NCBI RefSeq assembly: GCF_026241135.1
Contig: NZ_JAPFGA010000004.1
Coordinates: forward strand, 124,001 to 188,000
DNA: 64,000 nucleotides
Direction of reading: 5' to 3'
DNA from: Galbibacter kalidii
Lineage (GTDB): Bacteria > Bacteroidota > Bacteroidia > Flavobacteriales > Flavobacteriaceae
Made by a program: the position numbers and the translations under genes. The first letter of the stretch is position 1, and each line of letters begins with the position of its first letter. The notes beneath the pieces are model-generated. The model saw only the letters and a program-made list of their open reading frames with translations. It was not told the DNA's origin and did no database searches. Positions 35,741 to 45,852 of the stretch are shown here, in pieces.

Positions 35741-36454
35741 ATGGGACAGAAAACAAATCCGATCGGAAATCGCCTTGGAATTATCAGAGGATGGGAATCC
35801 AACTGGTATGGGGGTAATGACTATGGAGATAAACTTGCTGAAGACGATAAAATCAGGAAGTATATCCATGCTCGTTTGTCAAAAGCTAGTGTGTCTAGGG
35901 TAATTATTGAGCGTACGCTTAAACTTGTAACCGTTACTATCACCACCGCTCGCCCGGGAATCATTATCGGTAAAGGCGGTCAGGAGGTAGACAAGTTGAA
36001 AGAAGAGCTTAAAAAGATTACTGAAAAGGAAGTTCAGATCAACATCTTTGAAATCAAAAGACCGGAACTAGATGCTAATCTTGTAGCTGCAAGTATTGCA
36101 CGTCAAATTGAAAATAGAATTTCATACAGACGTGCGACAAAAATGGCAATTGCTGCTGCAATGCGTATGAACGCTGAAGGTATCAAAATTCAGATTTCAG
36201 GGCGTTTGAACGGAGCTGAAATGGCACGTTCAGAGTCTTATAAAGATGGTAGGATTCCTTTGTCAACATTTAGAGCTGACATTGATTACGCATTACACGA
36301 AGCTCATACTACTTATGGTAGATTGGGAATCAAAGTGTGGATCATGAAAGGCGAGGTATATGGGAAAAGAGAGCTTTCTCCGCTTGTAGGAATGTCTAAG
36401 AAGCAAGGGAAAGGTGGTAATGCCGGTGGAAGAAAATCTCGTCGTAGAAAGTAA
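35741..36454 (+). CDS. rpsC: Ribosomal protein uS3
   Basis: This 237-residue protein forms part of the mRNA entry channel. The KH domain carries GIIIGKGG at 73-80. The C-terminal domain ([21 protein letters not shown]) and basic tail are intact. Confidence 0.99.
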   Translation: MGQKTNPIGNRLGIIRGWESNWYGGNDYGDKLAEDDKIRKYIHARLSKASVSRVIIERTLKLVTVTITTARPGIIIGKGGQEVDKLKEELKKITEKEVQINIFEIKRPELDANLVAASIARQIENRISYRRATKMAIAAAMRMNAEGIKIQISGRLNGAEMARSESYKDGRIPLSTFRADIDYALHEAHTTYGRLGIKVWIMKGEVYGKRELSPLVGMSKKQGKGGNAGGRKSRRRK

Positions 36455-36473
36455 TTTTTTAAAGTAAAGAAAA

Positions 36474-36893
36474 ATGTTACAGCCGAAAAGAACAAAATAC
36501 CGTAAGCAGCAGAAAGGCCGAATGAAAGGGAACTCTCAAAGAGGGCACCAGCTTTCAAATGGTATGTTTGGGATCAAATCATTAGATTCGTCATTTATCA
36601 CAGCGCGCCAAATTGAGGCCGCTCGTATTGCCGCTACTCGTTTTATGAAAAGGGAAGGGCAATTGTGGATCAAAATTTTCCCGGACAAACCAATTACCAA
36701 AAAGCCTTTGGAAGTGCGTATGGGTAAAGGTAAAGGTGCCCCTGAATATTGGGCAGCCGTTGTTAGACCAGGTAGAATCATGTTTGAAATAGGTGGTGTG
36801 CCTATGGATGTTGCAAAAGAAGCTTTAAGGCTTGCAGCCCAGAAACTACCTGTGAAAACGAAGTTTATTGTAGCTAGAGATTATTCAGCTTAA
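36474..36893 (+). CDS. rplP: Ribosomal protein uL16
   Basis: This 139-residue protein sits near the A-site tRNA and the antibiotic-binding region of the 50S subunit. Conserved segments are [19 protein letters not shown] and [22 protein letters not shown]. The length is normal. Confidence 0.99.
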   Translation: MLQPKRTKYRKQQKGRMKGNSQRGHQLSNGMFGIKSLDSSFITARQIEAARIAATRFMKREGQLWIKIFPDKPITKKPLEVRMGKGKGAPEYWAAVVRPGRIMFEIGGVPMDVAKEALRLAAQKLPVKTKFIVARDYSA

Positions 36894-36909
36894 TTAATTT
36901 AAGAAGATC

Positions 36910-37101
36910 ATGAAACAATCAGAGATTAGAGAATTATCTACTGCTGAGCTACAAGAAAAGCTTGGTATTGTTAAAAAACAATATGCAGATTTAAAATTGG
37001 CTCATGCCATAACACCTTTGGAGAATCCACTTCAGTTGAGAAAAACTAGAAGAACGGTGGCTAGATTGGCAACGGAGCTTACTAAAAGAGAATTACAATA
37101 A
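36910..37101 (+). CDS. rpmC: Ribosomal protein uL29
   Basis: This 63-residue helical-hairpin protein lies at the tunnel exit. It reads MKQSEIRELSTAELQEKLG at the start and ends RTVARLATELTKREL. It lies between rplP and rpsQ as in other S10 operons. Confidence 0.97.
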   Translation: MKQSEIRELSTAELQEKLGIVKKQYADLKLAHAITPLENPLQLRKTRRTVARLATELTKRELQ

Positions 37102-37118
37102 TTCGATTCTGCTAGAAG

Positions 37119-37376
37119 ATGGAAAATAGAAATTTAAGAAAAGAAAGAATAGGAGTAGTTACAAGTAACAAAATGCAGAAATCTATTGTGGTTTCTGAAG
37201 TGAAACGAGTAAAACACCCTATGTACGGTAAGTTCGTGTTAAAAACAAAAAAATATGTTGCGCACGACGAAAAAGACGATTGCAACATTGGCGATACTGT
37301 AAAGATCATGGAAACAAGACCTATGAGTAGAACCAAATGTTGGAGATTAGTTGAAATCATTGAAAGAGCGAAATAA
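37119..37376 (+). CDS. rpsQ: Ribosomal protein uS17
   Basis: This 85-residue OB-fold protein binds the 16S 5' domain. It carries [20 protein letters not shown] and a C-terminal [13 protein letters not shown]. It ends two bases before rplN. Confidence 0.98.
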   Translation: MENRNLRKERIGVVTSNKMQKSIVVSEVKRVKHPMYGKFVLKTKKYVAHDEKDDCNIGDTVKIMETRPMSRTKCWRLVEIIERAK

Positions 37377-37378
37377 TT

Positions 37379-37747
37379 ATGGTACAACAGGAATCTAAAT
37401 TAAAAGTAGCAGACAACACCGGGGCAAAAGAAGTTTTGACCATTCGTGTTTTAGGAGGTACTAAAAGAAGATATGCTTCTGTTGGTGACAAAATTGTAGT
37501 TACCATAAAAGATGCAACTCCAAACGGAAACGTTAAAAAAGGACAAGTATCTACAGCAGTAGTAGTTCGTACCAAGAAAGAAGTAAGACGACCAGATGGT
37601 TCTTACATTCGTTTTGATGATAACGCTTGTGTATTGCTTAACCCTACAGGAGAAATGCGCGGAACCCGTGTGTTTGGACCGGTAGCAAGAGAGCTACGTG
37701 ACAAGCAGTTTATGAAAATTGTATCATTAGCGCCAGAAGTGCTTTAA
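37379..37747 (+). CDS. rplN: Ribosomal protein uL14
   Basis: This 122-residue protein of the subunit interface begins [19 protein letters not shown] and ends with the conserved [11 protein letters not shown]. It heads the spc part of the cluster, but no promoter is seen before it; only two bases separate it from rpsQ. Confidence 0.99.
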   Translation: MVQQESKLKVADNTGAKEVLTIRVLGGTKRRYASVGDKIVVTIKDATPNGNVKKGQVSTAVVVRTKKEVRRPDGSYIRFDDNACVLLNPTGEMRGTRVFGPVARELRDKQFMKIVSLAPEVL

Positions 37748-37760
37748 TACATTAAGGAAA

Positions 37761-38075
37761 ATGATAAAACTAAAGATAAAATCAGGAGATACTGTAAGAG
37801 TGATTGCCGGAGACCACAAAGGTTCTGAAGGGAAAGTTCTTAGGGTAGATCGTGAAAAGAACAAAGCGATTGTTGAAGGGGTAAACCTTGTGTCTAAACA
37901 CGAGAAGCCAAGTGCTAAAAACCCTCAAGGCGGAATCGTTAAGAAGGAAGCTCTTATTCATATTTCAAACTTGTCGTTGCTCGATCCTAAATCAGGTGAG
38001 CCTACAAGAGTTGGTTTTGAAGTGAGAGATGGTAAGAAAGTAAGATTTTCTAAAAAATCTAATGAAGTAATTTAA
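37761..38075 (+). CDS. rplX: Ribosomal protein uL24
   Basis: This 104-residue assembly initiator has a KOW motif at about 6-35 ([17 protein letters not shown]). The start is preceded by AAGGAAA, one of the few Shine-Dalgarno-like sequences in the cluster. Confidence 0.98.
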   Translation: MIKLKIKSGDTVRVIAGDHKGSEGKVLRVDREKNKAIVEGVNLVSKHEKPSAKNPQGGIVKKEALIHISNLSLLDPKSGEPTRVGFEVRDGKKVRFSKKSNEVI

Positions 38076-38077
38076 TT

Positions 38078-38629
38078 ATGGCTTACATTCCAAGATTAAA
38101 AGAAGAGTATAAAGAAAGAGTAATTTCTGCTCTTACAGAAGAATTTGGGTATAGCAACGTTATGCAGGTGCCTAAACTGGAAAAAATTGTTATTAGCCGT
38201 GGGGTTGGTGAAGCTGTTGCAGATAAAAAGTTGATCGACTATGCAGTAGATGAACTATCAAGAATATCAGGGCAAAAAGCAGTAGCAACAATGTCTAAAA
38301 AAGATGTTGCGTCTTTCAAATTGCGTAAAGGAATGCCAATTGGGGCAAAAGTTACTTTGCGGGGAGAGCGTATGTATGAGTTTTTAGACAGATTGGTTAC
38401 TTCTGCATTACCAAGGGTTAGAGATTTTAATGGTATCAAAGCAAATGGTTTTGATGGGAGAGGGAATTATAACCTTGGTATTACCGAGCAAATTATTTTT
38501 CCTGAGATCGATATCGACAGAGTGAACAAGGTTGCCGGAATGGATATTTCATTCGTAACCACTGCTCAAACTGATAAAGAAGCAAAATCATTATTAAGCG
38601 AATTAGGATTACCTTTTAAAAAGAATTAG
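38078..38629 (+). CDS. rplE: Ribosomal protein uL5
   Basis: This 183-residue protein binds 5S rRNA and contacts P-site tRNA. Typical segments are [37 protein letters not shown] and the late [13 protein letters not shown]. It starts two bases after rplX. Confidence 0.99.
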   Translation: MAYIPRLKEEYKERVISALTEEFGYSNVMQVPKLEKIVISRGVGEAVADKKLIDYAVDELSRISGQKAVATMSKKDVASFKLRKGMPIGAKVTLRGERMYEFLDRLVTSALPRVRDFNGIKANGFDGRGNYNLGITEQIIFPEIDIDRVNKVAGMDISFVTTAQTDKEAKSLLSELGLPFKKN

Positions 38630-38630
38630 T

Positions 38631-38900
38631 ATGGCTAAAGAATCAATGAAAGCCCGTGAGGTAAAAAGACAGAAATTGGTAGAAAAGTATGCTGAAAAGA
38701 GAAAAGCTTTAAAAGAAGCCGGAGACTATGAAGCATTGCAAAAACTACCAAAAAATTCTTCACCTGTACGTTTGCACAACCGTTGTAAACTAACAGGGAG
38801 ACCAAAAGGGTACATGCGTACTTTCGGTATCTCTCGTGTTATGTTCAGAGAGATGGCAAACAAAGGTTTGATCCCGGGAGTTAAAAAAGCAAGTTGGTAA
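38631..38900 (+). CDS. rpsN: Ribosomal protein uS14, long zinc-free form
   Basis: This 89-residue protein of the 30S head has only one cysteine ([12 protein letters not shown]) and lacks the paired CxxC zinc ribbon. It therefore belongs to the long, zinc-independent (C-minus) type. The C-terminal ending (IPGVKKASW) is typical. A 70-base gap with a hairpin repeat follows. Confidence 0.97.
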   Translation: MAKESMKAREVKRQKLVEKYAEKRKALKEAGDYEALQKLPKNSSPVRLHNRCKLTGRPKGYMRTFGISRVMFREMANKGLIPGVKKASW

Positions 38901-38922
38901 AACATTAACTGGTAGTAAGTTC

Positions 38923-38942
38923 ATCCTGATAGCTATCGGGAT
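38923..38942. repeat. Palindrome in rpsN-rpsH gap
   Basis: ATCCTGATAG is followed directly by CTATCGGGAT, a 20-base palindrome with one wobble pair. It lies in the 70-base gap between rpsN and rpsH and resembles short intergenic palindromes elsewhere in the window. Confidence 0.7.
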
Positions 38943-38970
38943 AGAAAACTGTTACCGCAAATAAATAGAG

Positions 38971-39369
38971 ATGTATACAGATCCTATAGCAGATTATTTA
39001 ACAAGAATTAGAAACGCGAACAGCGCTGGGCACAGAGTGGTAGAAATACCAGCTTCTAACTTGAAAAAAGACATGACTAAAATATTATTCGATCAAGGAT
39101 ATATTTTAAGTTACAAGTTTGAAGAGAACTCCACACAAGGAGTAATCAAAATCGCTTTGAAATACGATAAGCTGACCAAAGAGCCTGTTATCAAGAAGTT
39201 GAAGCGTGTGAGTACACCCGGACTACGTAAGTATGTAGGGAAACATGAACTCCCAAGGGTTCTTAACGGACTTGGAATTGCGATCATATCTACTTCACAC
39301 GGAGTGATAACAAGTAAGCAAGCCCAGAAAGAGAGCGTTGGAGGTGAAGTATTGTGTTACGTTTACTAA
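38971..39369 (+). CDS. rpsH: Ribosomal protein uS8
   Basis: This 132-residue protein binds the 16S central domain and represses the spc operon in E. coli. Typical are [17 protein letters not shown] and the C-terminal [17 protein letters not shown]. The gap before it (rpsN-rpsH) holds a palindrome. Confidence 0.99.
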   Translation: MYTDPIADYLTRIRNANSAGHRVVEIPASNLKKDMTKILFDQGYILSYKFEENSTQGVIKIALKYDKLTKEPVIKKLKRVSTPGLRKYVGKHELPRVLNGLGIAIISTSHGVITSKQAQKESVGGEVLCYVY

Positions 39370-39387
39370 TAAATAAAGACAAAAGAA

Positions 39388-39930
39388 ATGTCAAGAATAG
39401 GTAATAGTCCAATAGCAATTCCGGAAGGAGTTACTGTAGATATTAAAGAAGACGAAGTTACCGTAAAAGGTAAACTTGGAGAATTAAAGCAAACAATTTC
39501 AAATGTTACCATAAAGGTAGAAGATGGAGAAGTTGTTCTAGAACGTTCTTCCGAGGCGAAAAACATTAAAGCCAAACACGGTCTTTACAGATCATTGATC
39601 AATAACATGGTTGAAGGTGTTTCAAAAGGCTTTACTAAAGAATTGGAGTTGGTAGGGGTTGGTTACAGAGCCAGCAACCAAGGGCAAAAATTAGATTTGG
39701 CCATTGGTTTCTCTCACAATATCGTTATGGAATTGGCACCTGAAGTAAAGGTGGAAACCATATCTGAAAAAGGTAAGAACCCGATTGTAAAACTAACTTC
39801 ACACGATAAGCAATTAGTTGGTCAAGTAGCAGCTAAGATCCGTTCTTTCCGCAAGCCGGAACCTTACAAAGGAAAAGGAATCAAGTTTGTTGGTGAAGAA
39901 CTAAGAAGAAAAGCAGGTAAATCAGCTTAA
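39388..39930 (+). CDS. rplF: Ribosomal protein uL6
   Basis: This 180-residue, two-domain protein lies near the GTPase centre. It begins [15 protein letters not shown] and ends with the conserved [19 protein letters not shown] segment. The length is normal. Confidence 0.99.
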   Translation: MSRIGNSPIAIPEGVTVDIKEDEVTVKGKLGELKQTISNVTIKVEDGEVVLERSSEAKNIKAKHGLYRSLINNMVEGVSKGFTKELELVGVGYRASNQGQKLDLAIGFSHNIVMELAPEVKVETISEKGKNPIVKLTSHDKQLVGQVAAKIRSFRKPEPYKGKGIKFVGEELRRKAGKSA

Positions 39931-39941
39931 TAATTAGCACT

Positions 39942-40298
39942 ATGGCATTATCAAAGACTGAAAGAAGAAAGAGAATTAAAAACAGAATCCGTAAGGTGAT
40001 TTCCGGAACGGAAACAAGACCGAGATTGGCTGTTTTTAGAAGTAATAAAGAAATTTATGCTCAATTGATCGATGACGTATCAGGAAAAACCCTGTTGGCA
40101 GCATCGTCAAGAGATAAAGAAATTAGTTCTGCAAAAGGTACTAAAACTGAAATAGCTGCCCTTGTTGGTAAAGCTATTGCAGAGAAAGCAAAGAGCGCCG
40201 GATATGAAAAAATCTCTTTTGATAGAGGTGGATATTTGTATCACGGTAGGGTTAAATCATTAGCAGAAGGTGCTAGAGAAGCAGGACTTAAATTCTAA
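39942..40298 (+). CDS. rplR: Ribosomal protein uL18
   Basis: This 118-residue 5S rRNA-binding protein carries [20 protein letters not shown] and the C-terminal [21 protein letters not shown]. It sits between rplF and rpsE with short spacers. Confidence 0.98.
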   Translation: MALSKTERRKRIKNRIRKVISGTETRPRLAVFRSNKEIYAQLIDDVSGKTLLAASSRDKEISSAKGTKTEIAALVGKAIAEKAKSAGYEKISFDRGGYLYHGRVKSLAEGAREAGLKF

Positions 40299-40304
40299 GA
40301 AAAT

Positions 40305-40829
40305 ATGTATCAAGATTATAAAAACGTAGAATTAGTAAAGCCTGGCGGACTTGAATTGAAAGACCGTCTTGTAGGTGTACAAAGAGTTACTAAAGTTACT
40401 AAAGGAGGTAGAGCATTTGGTTTTTCTGCAATTGTAGTAGTTGGAGACGAAAATGGAGTGGTTGGTCACGGATTGGGAAAATCCAAAGAGGTGGCAGACG
40501 CTATTTCAAAAGCAGTTGAAGACGCTAAGAAAAATTTGGTGCGTATCCCTCTTAACAAAGGTACATTGCCTCATGAGCAAAAAGGAAAATACGGCGGTGC
40601 CCGCGTATATGTTCAACCGGCCTCACACGGTACGGGAGTTATAGCAGGTGGTGCAGTGCGTGCCGTACTGGAATCAGTAGGGGTACAGGACGTACTTTCT
40701 AAATCGCAAGGATCTTCAAACCCTCACAACGTGGTGAAAGCAACTTTTGATGCTTTGTTACGTTTGAGAGACGCCAAGACCATTGCAGCACAAAGAGGAA
40801 TTTCTTTAGAAAAAGTTTTTAAAGGATAA
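40305..40829 (+). CDS. rpsE: Ribosomal protein uS5
   Basis: This 174-residue protein works in the mRNA entry and fidelity region. The double-stranded-RNA-binding-like domain includes [16 protein letters not shown] and HGLGKSKEV. The C-terminal domain includes [16 protein letters not shown]. It is complete. Confidence 0.99.
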   Translation: MYQDYKNVELVKPGGLELKDRLVGVQRVTKVTKGGRAFGFSAIVVVGDENGVVGHGLGKSKEVADAISKAVEDAKKNLVRIPLNKGTLPHEQKGKYGGARVYVQPASHGTGVIAGGAVRAVLESVGVQDVLSKSQGSSNPHNVVKATFDALLRLRDAKTIAAQRGISLEKVFKG

Positions 40830-40841
40830 ATCAAGGATATC

Positions 40842-41024
40842 ATGGGAAAGATTAAAGTTACACAAGTAAGAAGCAACATAAAGCGTCCTCAGGACCAAAA
40901 GAGAACGCTGGAAGCACTAGGCCTTAGAAAAATAGGTCAAGTAGTAGAGCATGATGCAACGCCAAACATCCTTGGTATGGTAAAAAAAGTTAAACACTTA
41001 GTTTCTGTAGAGGAAACTAAATAA
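40842..41024 (+). CDS. rpmD: Ribosomal protein uL30
   Basis: This 60-residue protein reads MGKIKVTQVRSNIKRPQDQ and later LGLRKIGQVVEHDATPNILG, as expected for L30. It lies between rpsE and rplO in the standard order. Confidence 0.98.
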   Translation: MGKIKVTQVRSNIKRPQDQKRTLEALGLRKIGQVVEHDATPNILGMVKKVKHLVSVEETK

Positions 41025-41034
41025 CAATATAGTT

Positions 41035-41487
41035 ATGGATTTAAGTAACTTACAACCAGCTAAAGGTTCAGTACATAAAGATGGAAAAAGAGTAGGCCGC
41101 GGACAAGGTTCCGGTAAAGGTGGTACAGCTACCAGAGGTCACAAGGGAGCTAAATCCCGTTCAGGTTACTCTAAGAAAATTGGTTTTGAAGGAGGGCAAA
41201 TGCCACTTCAAAGACGTGTTCCTAAATTTGGTTTCAACAATTTTAACAGAAAAGAATACGTAGGGATCAATTTGAACAAGTTACAGGAATTGGTTGATAA
41301 AGGTGTGGTGAAAGACACTGTTGATTTAGAACTTTTAGTGAACAACGGATTGGTAAAATCTAACGACCTGGTTAAAATATTAGGTGGAGGAGAACTAAAA
41401 GCTAAATTAAAAATATCAGTACATAAATTTACCGCCAGCGCAAAAGCAGCTATCGAAGCAGCCGGAGGTGAAGCAGTAAGTTTATAA
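41035..41487 (+). CDS. rplO: Ribosomal protein uL15
   Basis: This 150-residue protein has a glycine-rich basic N-terminal arm (GRGQGSGKGGTATRGHKGAK) that threads into 23S rRNA, and a globular C-terminal domain ending KAAIEAAGGEAVSL. It directly precedes secY. Confidence 0.98.
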   Translation: MDLSNLQPAKGSVHKDGKRVGRGQGSGKGGTATRGHKGAKSRSGYSKKIGFEGGQMPLQRRVPKFGFNNFNRKEYVGINLNKLQELVDKGVVKDTVDLELLVNNGLVKSNDLVKILGGGELKAKLKISVHKFTASAKAAIEAAGGEAVSL

Positions 41488-41501
41488 CCCAATAAGTAAC
41501 C

Positions 41502-42857
41502 ATGAAGAAATTTATTGAGACATTAAGCAATATCTGGAAAATCGAAGAACTAAGAGGTAGAATTTTAGTCACCTTAGGTCTTTTGCTTGTTTACCGTTTT
41601 GGTGCGCAAGTGGTATTACCGGGTATTGATACACAACAATTAGCAGAATTATCTTCCAGAACAGATGGAGGAGGTTTATTAGGAATCCTGAATGCATTTA
41701 CAGGAGGGGCATTTGCAAATGCTTCTTTCTTTGCCTTGGGGATCATGCCTTATATTTCTGCTTCTATTGTAGTACAGTTAATGGGCTTGGCTATTCCTTA
41801 CCTTCAAAAATTACAGAAAGAAGGGGAGAGTGGTAGAAAAACCCTAAACCAGATTACAAGATGGTTGACCATAGGGATCTGTTTGGTGCAAGCACCGGCT
41901 TATCTTTATTCATTAGGGTCTTTGGGAGTTCCCGATAGTGCTTTTATGATGGGTAAAGGCCTTGACTTTATGATTCCGGCCGTGTTGATCTTGGTTACCG
42001 GTACTATTTTTGCCATGTGGCTTGGAGAAAAGATTACCGATAAAGGAATCGGGAATGGTATCTCTTTGCTTATTATGGTGGGGATCATCGCTACCATGCC
42101 ACAGTCGTTTGTTCAAGAATTCGTTTCGAGAACAGCAGGCTCTAACGGAGGGTTAATGTTGATATTGATTGAATTGATTATATGGTTTGTTGTAATTCTT
42201 GCATGTATCATGCTTGTAATGGCAGTGAGACAGATACCGGTTCAATATGCAAGAAGAACTGCTTCGGGTGGTTATGAAAAAAATGTTTTCGGTTCAAGAC
42301 AATATATTCCATTGAAGTTGAATGCTTCAGGGGTAATGCCGATTATCTTTGCACAAGCGATCATGTTTGCGCCTGCATATATCGGAAGAATCGGACCTTT
42401 GAAAGATACTGGAGCTGGGCAATGGTTGCAAACAGAGTTTAGCAATATCTTTGGATTGTGGTACAATATAGTATTTGCGTTGTTAATCATAATATTTACG
42501 TATTTTTACACCGCAATTACAGTACCTACTAATAAAATGGCTGATGATCTGAAGAGAAGTGGTGGATTTATACCGGGAATTCGTCCGGGTAAAGAAACAG
42601 CAGACTATTTAGATAAAATAATGTCTCTTATCACGCTCCCGGGATCAGTATTCCTGGCATTAATAGCAGTATTACCCGCTATTGTCGTGAAATTGATGGG
42701 GATTCAACAAGGATGGTCATTGTTCTATGGAGGTACTTCATTGCTCATTATGGTAGGAGTTGCCATCGATACAATGCAGCAGGTAAATTCATACTTGTTG
42801 AACAGGCATTATGATGGCTTGATGAAAACAGGTAAAAACAGAAAAGTTGTAGCTTAA
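41502..42857 (+). CDS. secY: Protein translocase channel SecY
   Basis: This 451-residue membrane protein with about ten helices forms the Sec export channel with SecE and SecG. Recognisable parts are the plug region after the first helix, the C2-loop [16 protein letters not shown], and the cytoplasmic loops that bind ribosome and SecA ([27 protein letters not shown]). It is complete and embedded between rplO and infA, with no adk or map following as in many bacteria. Confidence 0.98.
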   Translation: MKKFIETLSNIWKIEELRGRILVTLGLLLVYRFGAQVVLPGIDTQQLAELSSRTDGGGLLGILNAFTGGAFANASFFALGIMPYISASIVVQLMGLAIPYLQKLQKEGESGRKTLNQITRWLTIGICLVQAPAYLYSLGSLGVPDSAFMMGKGLDFMIPAVLILVTGTIFAMWLGEKITDKGIGNGISLLIMVGIIATMPQSFVQEFVSRTAGSNGGLMLILIELIIWFVVILACIMLVMAVRQIPVQYARRTASGGYEKNVFGSRQYIPLKLNASGVMPIIFAQAIMFAPAYIGRIGPLKDTGAGQWLQTEFSNIFGLWYNIVFALLIIIFTYFYTAITVPTNKMADDLKRSGGFIPGIRPGKETADYLDKIMSLITLPGSVFLALIAVLPAIVVKLMGIQQGWSLFYGGTSLLIMVGVAIDTMQQVNSYLLNRHYDGLMKTGKNRKVVA

Positions 42858-42859
42858 TT

Positions 42860-43075
42860 ATGGCAAAACAACCCGCAATAGAACAAGACGGAAGTATAAT
42901 TGAAGCATTGTCTAATGCAATGTTTCGAGTTGAACTGGAAAATGGTCATGTGGTAACAGCACATATTTCAGGGAAGATGCGTATGCATTATATCAAACTT
43001 TTACCTGGAGACAGGGTAAAACTGGAAATGAGCCCGTATGACCTTACTAAAGCAAGAATTACTTATAGATATTAG
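42860..43075 (+). CDS. infA: Translation initiation factor IF-1
   Basis: This 71-residue OB-fold factor binds the 30S A site. The sequence includes [19 protein letters not shown] and [18 protein letters not shown]. It starts two bases after secY and ends two bases before rpmJ. Confidence 0.98.
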   Translation: MAKQPAIEQDGSIIEALSNAMFRVELENGHVVTAHISGKMRMHYIKLLPGDRVKLEMSPYDLTKARITYRY

Positions 43076-43077
43076 AT

Positions 43078-43194
43078 ATGAAAGTAAGAGCATCATTAAA
43101 AAAGAGAAGTCCCGAGTGCAAGATTGTGCGTAGAAAAGGGAGATTGTACGTAATTAATAAAAAGAATCCTAGATTTAAACAAAGACAAGGATAA
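43078..43194 (+). CDS. rpmJ: Ribosomal protein bL36, zinc-free form
   Basis: This 38-residue protein begins [14 protein letters not shown] and ends NPRFKQRQG. Zinc-binding L36 proteins have a CxxC..C..H ribbon. Here only one cysteine (C14) remains and the other ligands are replaced, so this is the C-minus form. It lies exactly between infA and rpsM. Confidence 0.96.
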   Translation: MKVRASLKKRSPECKIVRRKGRLYVINKKNPRFKQRQG

Positions 43195-43197
43195 GTT

Positions 43198-43572
43198 ATG
43201 GCTAGAATCGCAGGAGTAGATTTACCAAAGCAAAAAAGAGGAGTTATCGGATTAACTTACATCTTTGGTATAGGAAAAAGTAGAGCTAAAGAAATCTTAG
43301 AAAAAGCTCAGGTAAGTGAAGACACTAAAGTTAACGACTGGGCAGACGATGAGATCGCTCGTGTCAGGGAAGCAGTTTCTTCATATAAGATTGAAGGAGA
43401 GCTTCGTTCTGAGGTTCAGTTGAGCATTAAGCGTTTAATGGACATCGGTTGTCATAGAGGGATTCGTCATAGATCGGGTCTTCCTTTAAGAGGACAGCGT
43501 ACTAAGAACAACTCTAGAACAAGAAAAGGTAAAAGAAAAACTGTTGCTAACAAGAAGAAGGCAACTAAATAA
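43198..43572 (+). CDS. rpsM: Ribosomal protein uS13
   Basis: This 124-residue 30S head protein contacts the 50S subunit and P-site tRNA. It carries [19 protein letters not shown], a helix-two-turn-helix region ([14 protein letters not shown]) and a basic tail. A 103-base AT-rich gap with CATTAGT direct repeats and an AAACTAA-rich tract follows. Confidence 0.99.
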   Translation: MARIAGVDLPKQKRGVIGLTYIFGIGKSRAKEILEKAQVSEDTKVNDWADDEIARVREAVSSYKIEGELRSEVQLSIKRLMDIGCHRGIRHRSGLPLRGQRTKNNSRTRKGKRKTVANKKKATK

Positions 43573-43675
43573 TTAGACATTAGTCATTAGTGTTTGGGTG
43601 TTAGATGAATCTGTTTGAAATAGAAATGTTTAGGATTCTAACAACTAAAAACTAACAACTAGAAACTAAAACAAT

Positions 43676-44074
43676 ATGGCAAAGTCAAATGCAAAAACTG
43701 CTAAAACTAAAAAGCGTAAGGTAGTAGTAGAATCTGTAGGAGAAGCTCATATCGCTGCATCATTCAACAACGTTATTATTTCCTTGACCAACAAAAAAGG
43801 AGATGTTGTTGCATGGTCTTCAGCAGGGAAAATGGGATTCAGGGGTTCTAAGAAAAATACACCTTATGCTGCTCAGATAGCTGCAGAAGATGCTGCAAAA
43901 GTAGCTCAGGAAGCAGGTCTTAGAAAAGTTAAAGTGTACGTTAAAGGACCGGGATCAGGTAGAGAATCTGCAATCCGATCTATCCATAATGCGGGTATTG
44001 AAGTAACAGAAATCATAGATGTTACTCCATTGCCACACAACGGATGTCGTCCACCGAAAAGAAGAAGAGTTTAA
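43676..44074 (+). CDS. rpsK: Ribosomal protein uS11
   Basis: This 132-residue platform protein lies near the mRNA exit. Conserved segments are [22 protein letters not shown] and the C-terminal [18 protein letters not shown]. It is followed by an 86-base structured gap before rpsD. Confidence 0.99.
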   Translation: MAKSNAKTAKTKKRKVVVESVGEAHIAASFNNVIISLTNKKGDVVAWSSAGKMGFRGSKKNTPYAAQIAAEDAAKVAQEAGLRKVKVYVKGPGSGRESAIRSIHNAGIEVTEIIDVTPLPHNGCRPPKRRRV

Positions 44075-44095
44075 TCAATTTTTTAATGTTTAAAA

Positions 44096-44144
44096 GAAGG
44101 TTTTTACGATTATCGAAGGATAGCCTTAATTCATAATCACCTTC
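44096..44144 (+). promoter_or_regulatory. Nested stem structure in the rpsD leader
   Basis: GAAGGT and GATTAT on the left (44096-44101 and 44108-44113) pair with the contiguous ATAATCACCTTC on the right (44133-44144). AAGG/CCTT forms an inner stem. The structure ends 16 bases before the rpsD start. S4 autoregulates its operon in E. coli, so a control role is possible but unproven. Confidence 0.45.
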
Positions 44145-44160
44145 AAAATTATACAAAAAC

Positions 44161-44766
44161 ATGGCAAGATACAGAGGTCCAAAAACCAAAATAGCCCGTA
44201 AATTCGGAGAAGCGATTTTTGGAGACGATAAGTCTTTCGAAAAAAGGAATTACCCTCCTGGACAACACGGTAATAACCGTAGAAGGGGTAAAAAATCAGA
44301 ATATGCTGTCCAGTTAATGGAAAAGCAAAAAGCAAAATACACTTACGGTATTTTGGAAAAACAATTTAGAAACCTATTTGAAAAAGCAAACCGTAGCAAA
44401 GGTGTTACCGGTGAAGTGCTTTTACAGTTCTGTGAGTCCCGTTTGGACAATGTAGTGTACAGAATGGGAGTTTCTCCTTCAAGAAGAGGAGCAAGACAAT
44501 TGGTTTCCCACCGTCACATTACCGTAAATGGTGAAATCGTGAACATTCCTTCTTATCAATTGAAAGCTGGTGATGTTGTAGGGGTAAGAGAAAAATCAAA
44601 ATCATTGGAAGCTATCGAAAGATCACTTTCCAACAATAGTAGTGTTTACGAATGGATTACCTGGAACAACGAGAAAAAGGAAGGTTCGTTTGTGAGCGTT
44701 CCCGAGCGTATCCAGATTCCGGAAAATATCAAAGAGCAATTAATCGTCGAGTTATACTCTAAATAA
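44161..44766 (+). CDS. rpsD: Ribosomal protein uS4
   Basis: This 201-residue protein starts 30S body assembly. The N-terminal domain is followed by the S4 RNA-binding domain ([22 protein letters not shown] near 97-118). It has no zinc-binding cysteine cluster. It lies between rpsK and rpoA, and a nested stem structure is encoded just before it. Confidence 0.99.
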   Translation: MARYRGPKTKIARKFGEAIFGDDKSFEKRNYPPGQHGNNRRRGKKSEYAVQLMEKQKAKYTYGILEKQFRNLFEKANRSKGVTGEVLLQFCESRLDNVVYRMGVSPSRRGARQLVSHRHITVNGEIVNIPSYQLKAGDVVGVREKSKSLEAIERSLSNNSSVYEWITWNNEKKEGSFVSVPERIQIPENIKEQLIVELYSK

Positions 44767-44787
44767 TAATTAGACAGCAGTCGTACT

Positions 44788-45780
44788 ATGGCAATACTAA
44801 ATTTTCAGAAGCCCGATAAAGTTATAATGATCGATTCTACCGATTTCGAAGGTAAGTTTGAATTCAGACCTTTGGAACCCGGATACGGATTGACCGTAGG
44901 TAACGCATTACGAAGAGTTCTTTTATCTTCATTAGAAGGTTTTGCAATTACATCAACAAGGATTGATGGCGTTGAACACGAATTTTTTACAATAGAAGGT
45001 GTGGTCGAAGACGTTACAGAAATCATTTTGAACTTGAAACAAATACGTTTCAAAAGGCAAATTGATGATGTTGATAACGAAACCGTTTCCATATCTATTT
45101 CAGGTAAAGAACAGATCACTGCTGGAGATTTCCAAAAGTTTATCTCAGGTTTTCAGGTACTGAATCCAGATCTTTTGATCTGTAATTTGGATCCTAAAGT
45201 GACCATCAACATGGAAATCACAATCGAAAAAGGTAGAGGATATGTGCCTGCTGAAGAGAACAAGAAAGCCAATGCGCCTCTTGGAACTATCTTTACAGAT
45301 GCGATCTATACACCTATCAAAAATGTTAAATTCAGCATCGAGAATTTCCGTGTAGAACAGAAGACTGACTACGAAAAATTGGTTTTCGAAATTGTTTCAG
45401 ACGGCTCTATTCATCCAAAAGATGCTTTAACTGAAGCAGCAAAAATCCTTATCCACCACTTCATGTTATTCTCTGATGAGCGTATTACATTAGAAGCGGA
45501 TGAGATTGCGCAAACTGAAACTTATGATGAAGAATCTCTTCACATGCGTCAGTTGCTAAAAACGAAGTTGGTCGATATGGATCTTTCCGTAAGAGCACTC
45601 AACTGTTTGAAAGCTGCGGAAGTAGATACACTTGGTGACTTAGTATCTTTTAACAAGAACGATTTAATGAAATTCAGAAACTTTGGTAAAAAATCATTGA
45701 CTGAGCTTGAAGAACTTGTAAACAACAAAGGCTTGAGCTTCGGAATGGATTTGTCAAAGTATAAATTAGATAAAGACTAG
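44788..45780 (+). CDS. rpoA: RNA polymerase alpha subunit
   Basis: This 330-residue protein has an N-terminal assembly domain (about 1-230, with [20 protein letters not shown] at 28-47). A linker leads to the C-terminal DNA- and activator-binding domain with helix-hairpin-helix motifs ([15 protein letters not shown]). It is complete and followed by a hairpin and rplQ. Confidence 0.99.
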   Translation: MAILNFQKPDKVIMIDSTDFEGKFEFRPLEPGYGLTVGNALRRVLLSSLEGFAITSTRIDGVEHEFFTIEGVVEDVTEIILNLKQIRFKRQIDDVDNETVSISISGKEQITAGDFQKFISGFQVLNPDLLICNLDPKVTINMEITIEKGRGYVPAEENKKANAPLGTIFTDAIYTPIKNVKFSIENFRVEQKTDYEKLVFEIVSDGSIHPKDALTEAAKILIHHFMLFSDERITLEADEIAQTETYDEESLHMRQLLKTKLVDMDLSVRALNCLKAAEVDTLGDLVSFNKNDLMKFRNFGKKSLTELEELVNNKGLSFGMDLSKYKLDKD

Positions 45781-45795
45781 CAATAATAATCCAAT

Positions 45796-45836
45796 CTTCA
45801 TAATTTGCTCCCTAGAGTGGGTTGAGCAAGATGAAG
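45796..45836. other. Hairpin in rpoA-rplQ gap
   Basis: CTTCAT (45796-45801) pairs with ATGAAG (45831-45836), and TTGCTC (45805-45810) pairs with GAGCAA (45824-45829). No T run follows, so it is not a standard terminator. Confidence 0.5.
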
Positions 45837-45852
45837 GTTTAAAACAAATGTC

